Shown here: positions 32,246-34,870 of the stretch, in pieces
How positions within the stretch are numbered: the first letter of the stretch is position 1
How the letters are laid out: the number at the start of each line of letters is the position of its first letter
Origin: Deltaproteobacteria bacterium
GTDB taxonomy: Bacteria > JAGRBM01 > JAHCIT01
Direction: 5' to 3'
Assembly (NCBI GenBank): GCA_026129095.1
Contig: JAHCIT010000015.1
Span: 1-34,870, forward strand
Length of the DNA stretch: 34,870 nucleotides
Notes under the pieces: model-generated
Databases searched by the model: none
The model's input: only the letters and a program-made list of their open reading frames with translations
Told to the model about the DNA's origin: nothing
Translations under genes and position numbers: made by a program

Positions 32246-34477
32246 TCACGGCGCCGTGGCCCGGGCCACGGCCGGGTATGGAAGCCCGGTGCACCGGATC
32301 GTGAACGCCGTGCCCGGCGGCTGGCCGTGGCTCGTCGAGCCCGCGTCCAGATCGCCCGGCGGAACGTCGTAGAGAAAGCTGTCGTCCCTGCTTTCGATCC
32401 GGCACCCGTCCGCGTTGCGGGTGGTCCAGGCGAGTTCCGTCTCCCCGGCGCCGAACGTCAGCACCACCACCGCCGCCGGATCATGGTGGCGGCCCATGTC
32501 CACCGTGCCGGTATCGGGGCTGCCGTCCATGCGCGTCGTGAGGTTGCGCCAGTCGAGCCCGGCGGCAGGAAAGCCAGAGTCCGGATCGTCGGCGAGCCCG
32601 TCCGAACCGGCATCCACGCAGGGCGAGGCCGGATCGAGATACAGCTCGCCGCTGGCCGCCCGGATGAAAGGATCGGCGGAAAGGAGGATGTTGCCGGTGC
32701 CGGGGATCGGTTCGCCGGCACAGTTGTAGGAAGCTGCCAGGATGCTACTGCCGTAGCTTTCCAATGTTCCAACCCCTCCACCATGCCAGAACGCCGAATT
32801 ACTGACCGTGAGGGTTCCATCGCCGCTGCTCTTCAAAACATAGTCCCCGTAAAACGTGGAACTGGAAATGGCGAGCTCCGCGTTGGATACGCCCACTGTT
32901 CCGTGAGTCCATACGTTGCTGTTCTCGTAAAACGTAGAGTTTATAACTACGACTTGTGGTTTAATGCCTGTATGATCATTAACCTGAACCGCAGAGGCGT
33001 GTGTCTCTGAATACTTCCGGGAAATGATGACGCGATCGATCAATCCTGGATGATTCTCGATAAGGATTCCGCCGCCTGTGCCGCATGCATAAAAGGCCCA
33101 CGGCACCGGACAATCGTATCCGCCCTCGCCATCATCAGTGCTGGGATTCAACAGGGCAGAATCCGTGATCTCGAAGTAGGCGGGGTAGTTCTCGTCCCCA
33201 CTGGACCACAGATAAACTTCCGGGCCATCGTCCATTGAGTAGTTCCCGATAACCGTTCTCCGGATCTGAACCACCGAATCCGACCCGATGACTCCGTTGA
33301 TATCGAATAGGGTTATGTTCTCCCACAGCAGGGAATCTGAAAGCTCCATCTCGGACCTGTCGACGGAAATCGCCCCACCGACATAGGCATAATTGCGGGA
33401 TATCGTGAGCTGGTCCATGCGGACTAGGCTCTCCACAAAACCTACCGCTCCGCCTATTCCATTATGCAGGTTATTGAGAATACGGGTGTGCTCGATGCTG
33501 ACGTCGGAATGTTCCGCGTATATCCCGGAGCCCAACCCCCCGGATGTAATAAAATTCGGTATGCAGTTCCAGAGAACCTGGCTGTTGCGAATCGCCAGAT
33601 TCGCTTGACCGGAAATGAAAATGCCGCCACCCCCATAGTTGTAAGGATTCCACGGAATGATATCCCACGATATTGTATTTCCTCCGGTAACAACCAAACC
33701 GTCCAGTGTGGCATCCGATGCGGCCACCACCACATGCAGGCTGTTGTCGGGCTGCTGGCACTGTCCCAGCAAGAATTCAAAGAAATCCGCAGGCTCCGGG
33801 CCGTCATCCCCATTGAAATCCCCGCTGAGCACGGTGGCCAGCACCGGGTCGGGCCGTTCGGACAGGTCGCCCTCCGTTCCCGCGAACCCGCCATACACGC
33901 TCACCCCGTCCTTCATCACCAGAACCGGCTCACGGGCCGCCGGGCCCGTGTACCGCCCCTCGGCCACCCACACCTGCTGGCCCGCGATGGCCGCGTCCAT
34001 GCCCTGCTGCACGGTCCGGAACGCCGTCTCCCAGCTTGCGCCGTCTCCGCCCGGCGGGGCGTCGGCGCTCACATGCACCACATCGCCCGGCACCCCGTTC
34101 ACCGTGACCGTGAGCGGGGCCTCGTCCCAGGCCCCCTCCGGGTCGGTGCACCGGTAGGTGACGCCATAGGTTCCCGGCGTCCCGAAGGTGACGGCGCCGG
34201 GGTTTTGTACGAAATCATCCGGCGCTCCGCCGCCATAGGCCCACAGGTGCGTGAGGGGACTATCGCCGTCGGGGTCGGTGCAGTCGCCCGCGAACTCCAC
34301 CGCGTGACCGGCCGCTATCGTCACGTCCGTACCCGGCTGGACGATCCCGGCCACGGGAGGCTGGTTGTCAGATAACGACGCCCCATTTGCCGTGGCTGTT
34401 TGCGTCCACGGACAACCCGAAAGCGGTAGCAGAAGCGATAACCACCCGGCGACAGCAATGAGCGACGATGTCCGCAT
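32246..34477 (-). CDS. Secreted lipoprotein with PKD, beta-helix and Ig-like modules
   Basis: The protein has 743 residues. The N-terminus (RTSSLIAVAGWLSLLLPLSGC) is a type II signal peptide with lipobox LSGC, lipidated Cys22. A PKD domain (about 40-127) closely resembles those in the giant protein (DPDGDSPLTHLW, GGGAPDDFVQNPG, GTYGVTYRCTD). Next comes a right-handed parallel beta-helix (about 130-680) with many short strands and GGGIFISG, GGAVGFVES and GGAISVDRS turns, opening with GASWETAFRTVQQGMDAA as in choice-of-anchor/Pmp-like beta-helix proteins. It ends in an Ig-like module (ELAWTTRNADGC, then FTIRC). It looks like a compact relative of the giant protein. Location is outer membrane or cell surface; ligand unknown. 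No clear Shine-Dalgarno precedes the start. Confidence 0.82.
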   Translation of the reverse strand: MRTSSLIAVAGWLSLLLPLSGCPWTQTATANGASLSDNQPPVAGIVQPGTDVTIAAGHAVEFAGDCTDPDGDSPLTHLWAYGGGAPDDFVQNPGAVTFGTPGTYGVTYRCTDPEGAWDEAPLTVTVNGVPGDVVHVSADAPPGGDGASWETAFRTVQQGMDAAIAGQQVWVAEGRYTGPAAREPVLVMKDGVSVYGGFAGTEGDLSERPDPVLATVLSGDFNGDDGPEPADFFEFLLGQCQQPDNSLHVVVAASDATLDGLVVTGGNTISWDIIPWNPYNYGGGGIFISGQANLAIRNSQVLWNCIPNFITSGGLGSGIYAEHSDVSIEHTRILNNLHNGIGGAVGFVESLVRMDQLTISRNYAYVGGAISVDRSEMELSDSLLWENITLFDINGVIGSDSVVQIRRTVIGNYSMDDGPEVYLWSSGDENYPAYFEITDSALLNPSTDDGEGGYDCPVPWAFYACGTGGGILIENHPGLIDRVIISRKYSETHASAVQVNDHTGIKPQVVVINSTFYENSNVWTHGTVGVSNAELAISSSTFYGDYVLKSSGDGTLTVSNSAFWHGGGVGTLESYGSSILAASYNCAGEPIPGTGNILLSADPFIRAASGELYLDPASPCVDAGSDGLADDPDSGFPAAGLDWRNLTTRMDGSPDTGTVDMGRHHDPAAVVVLTFGAGETELAWTTRNADGCRIESRDDSFLYDVPPGDLDAGSTSHGQPPGTAFTIRCTGLPYPAVARATAP

Positions 34478-34683
34478 AATGGCTCAATGATTTTACAGCA
34501 AAATCCAGTCCACAATTGGATATTTCCATGCCAAAAATATCACCTGTAATTTCTGATAGTTGTCGAAACATATCCTCACCCGCTTCGGCGTGATCTTCGT
34601 CAATTAGATACATTTATGCGGTATTGGTGCCGTTATTTGTCAGCAGTGACAAATAACGGCAGTAGCGCCATTCCAAGAATCTC
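34478..34683. other. Noncoding region upstream of the lipoprotein gene
   Basis: This region is more AT-rich than its surroundings and separates two minus-strand genes. It contains the 15-bp inverted repeat at 34628-34661. A short minus-strand open frame crosses it but lacks support. A promoter for the lipoprotein gene should lie here; TAAAAT on minus near 34490 is a possible -10 box without a good -35 partner. Confidence 0.4.
34628..34661. terminator. Perfect 15-bp inverted repeat, candidate terminator or dyad site
   Basis: TGCCGTTATTTGTCA, a 4-nt loop GCAG, then TGACAAATAACGGCA. It begins 22 nt after the stop of the minus-strand gene at the window edge, which fits a terminator, but no T-run follows on either strand and the stem is AT-rich. 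A regulator-binding dyad or a recombination site is possible. Confidence 0.5.
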
Positions 34684-34870
34684 TTATGCGCCCTCACCGC
34701 CTGCTTTCCTCACCCTTCTCCAGATCTCCCCGTTGCGCTTCATCTTCTCCAGCCGCCTGACGAGGGAGCGGGGAAGCGGAGCGGTGGCTGCGGGGGGCGG
34801 CTTCCCGCCGGAACCGGCCTTCCCGTCACTGTCTGGCGGCCTTGCGGCCGCCGCCATGCGAAGCTTGCCA
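34684..34870 (-). CDS. C-terminal fragment of an unknown protein with basic tail
   Basis: An open minus-strand frame enters from the window edge and stops at TAA (34684-34686), giving 61 residues. A Pro/Ala/Gly-rich linker (GKAGSGGKPPPAATAP) leads into a basic helix (LVRRLEKMKRNGEIWRRV) and ends RKAGGEGA. Codon use is GC-rich like the neighbours. This looks like a flexible C-terminal extension, perhaps for protein or nucleic-acid binding. The main domain lies outside the window, so no function can be given. Confidence 0.5.
   Translation of the reverse strand, partial: GKLRMAAAARPPDSDGKAGSGGKPPPAATAPLPRSLVRRLEKMKRNGEIWRRVRKAGGEGA

Noticed and set aside
31234-32304. Plus-strand 356-codon frame across the glycosyltransferase gene
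   Set aside because: The product is Gln/Arg/Pro-rich without domains and lies opposite an obvious polytopic membrane protein.
34368-34613. Minus-strand 81-codon frame upstream of the lipoprotein gene
   Set aside because: It overlaps the lipoprotein start in another frame, has no clear ribosome-binding site and matches no family I recognise; weakly possible only as a remnant.
1-34870. CRISPR array, tRNA or rRNA genes, insertion sequences
   Set aside because: No regularly spaced direct repeats, cloverleaf sequences, rRNA-like stretches or transposase motifs were seen on either strand.

Overview
The window has two unrelated halves joined at about 17.7 kb. It looks like a GC-rich Gram-negative chromosome. 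The right half carries Sec-type signal peptides, a lipobox, and very large secreted proteins built from FG-GAP, PKD, Kelch, Ig-like and beta-helix modules, plus GT-C membrane glycosyltransferases. That style is common in Myxococcota/deltaproteobacteria-like lineages and some candidate phyla. The sequence alone does not fix the taxon.

Left edge (1-770): the C-terminal end of a probable ThiF/E1-like protein, followed directly by a JAMM (Mov34/MPN) peptidase with a complete metal-binding motif. This pairing is typical of bacterial ubiquitin-like conjugation defence operons such as type II CBASS (Cap2/Cap3). Only the end of the operon is visible.

Element (about 899-17684): an XRE regulator and about 19 tightly packed genes, all on the + strand, many joined by 4-nt stop/start overlaps. 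In order there are: an acidic protein and a transglutaminase-like protein; several proteins with a single C-terminal membrane anchor; a membrane/Pro-rich protein; a run of beta-rich proteins (one a candidate major capsid protein); a tail-anchored lytic transglycosylase; small membrane proteins and an M15 endolysin-like peptidase (lysis module); two spike-like proteins sharing an N-terminal MGFPG signature; and finally a DNA module with a ComM-C/DUF6573 fusion, a divergent DnaN sliding clamp and a short RadC-type JAMM protein. No portal, large terminase, tail tube, baseplate or tape-measure gene is visible. No packaging ATPase, integrase, replication initiator or polymerase was recognised either. 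The best reading is a non-tailed, probably membrane-containing phage or phage-like integrated element, possibly of an undescribed group. The capsid assignments are inference.

Right half (17685-34870): a 3210-residue secreted multidomain protein on + converges on a three-gene minus-strand operon of GT-C-type membrane proteins, two of them tandem paralogues. Upstream of that operon, also on minus, lies a 743-residue lipoprotein that looks like a miniature of the giant protein (PKD, beta-helix, Ig-like). The glycosyltransferases may decorate these surface proteins or a surface polysaccharide. At the far right are a perfect 15-bp inverted repeat and the basic C-terminal end of another minus-strand gene that runs off the window.
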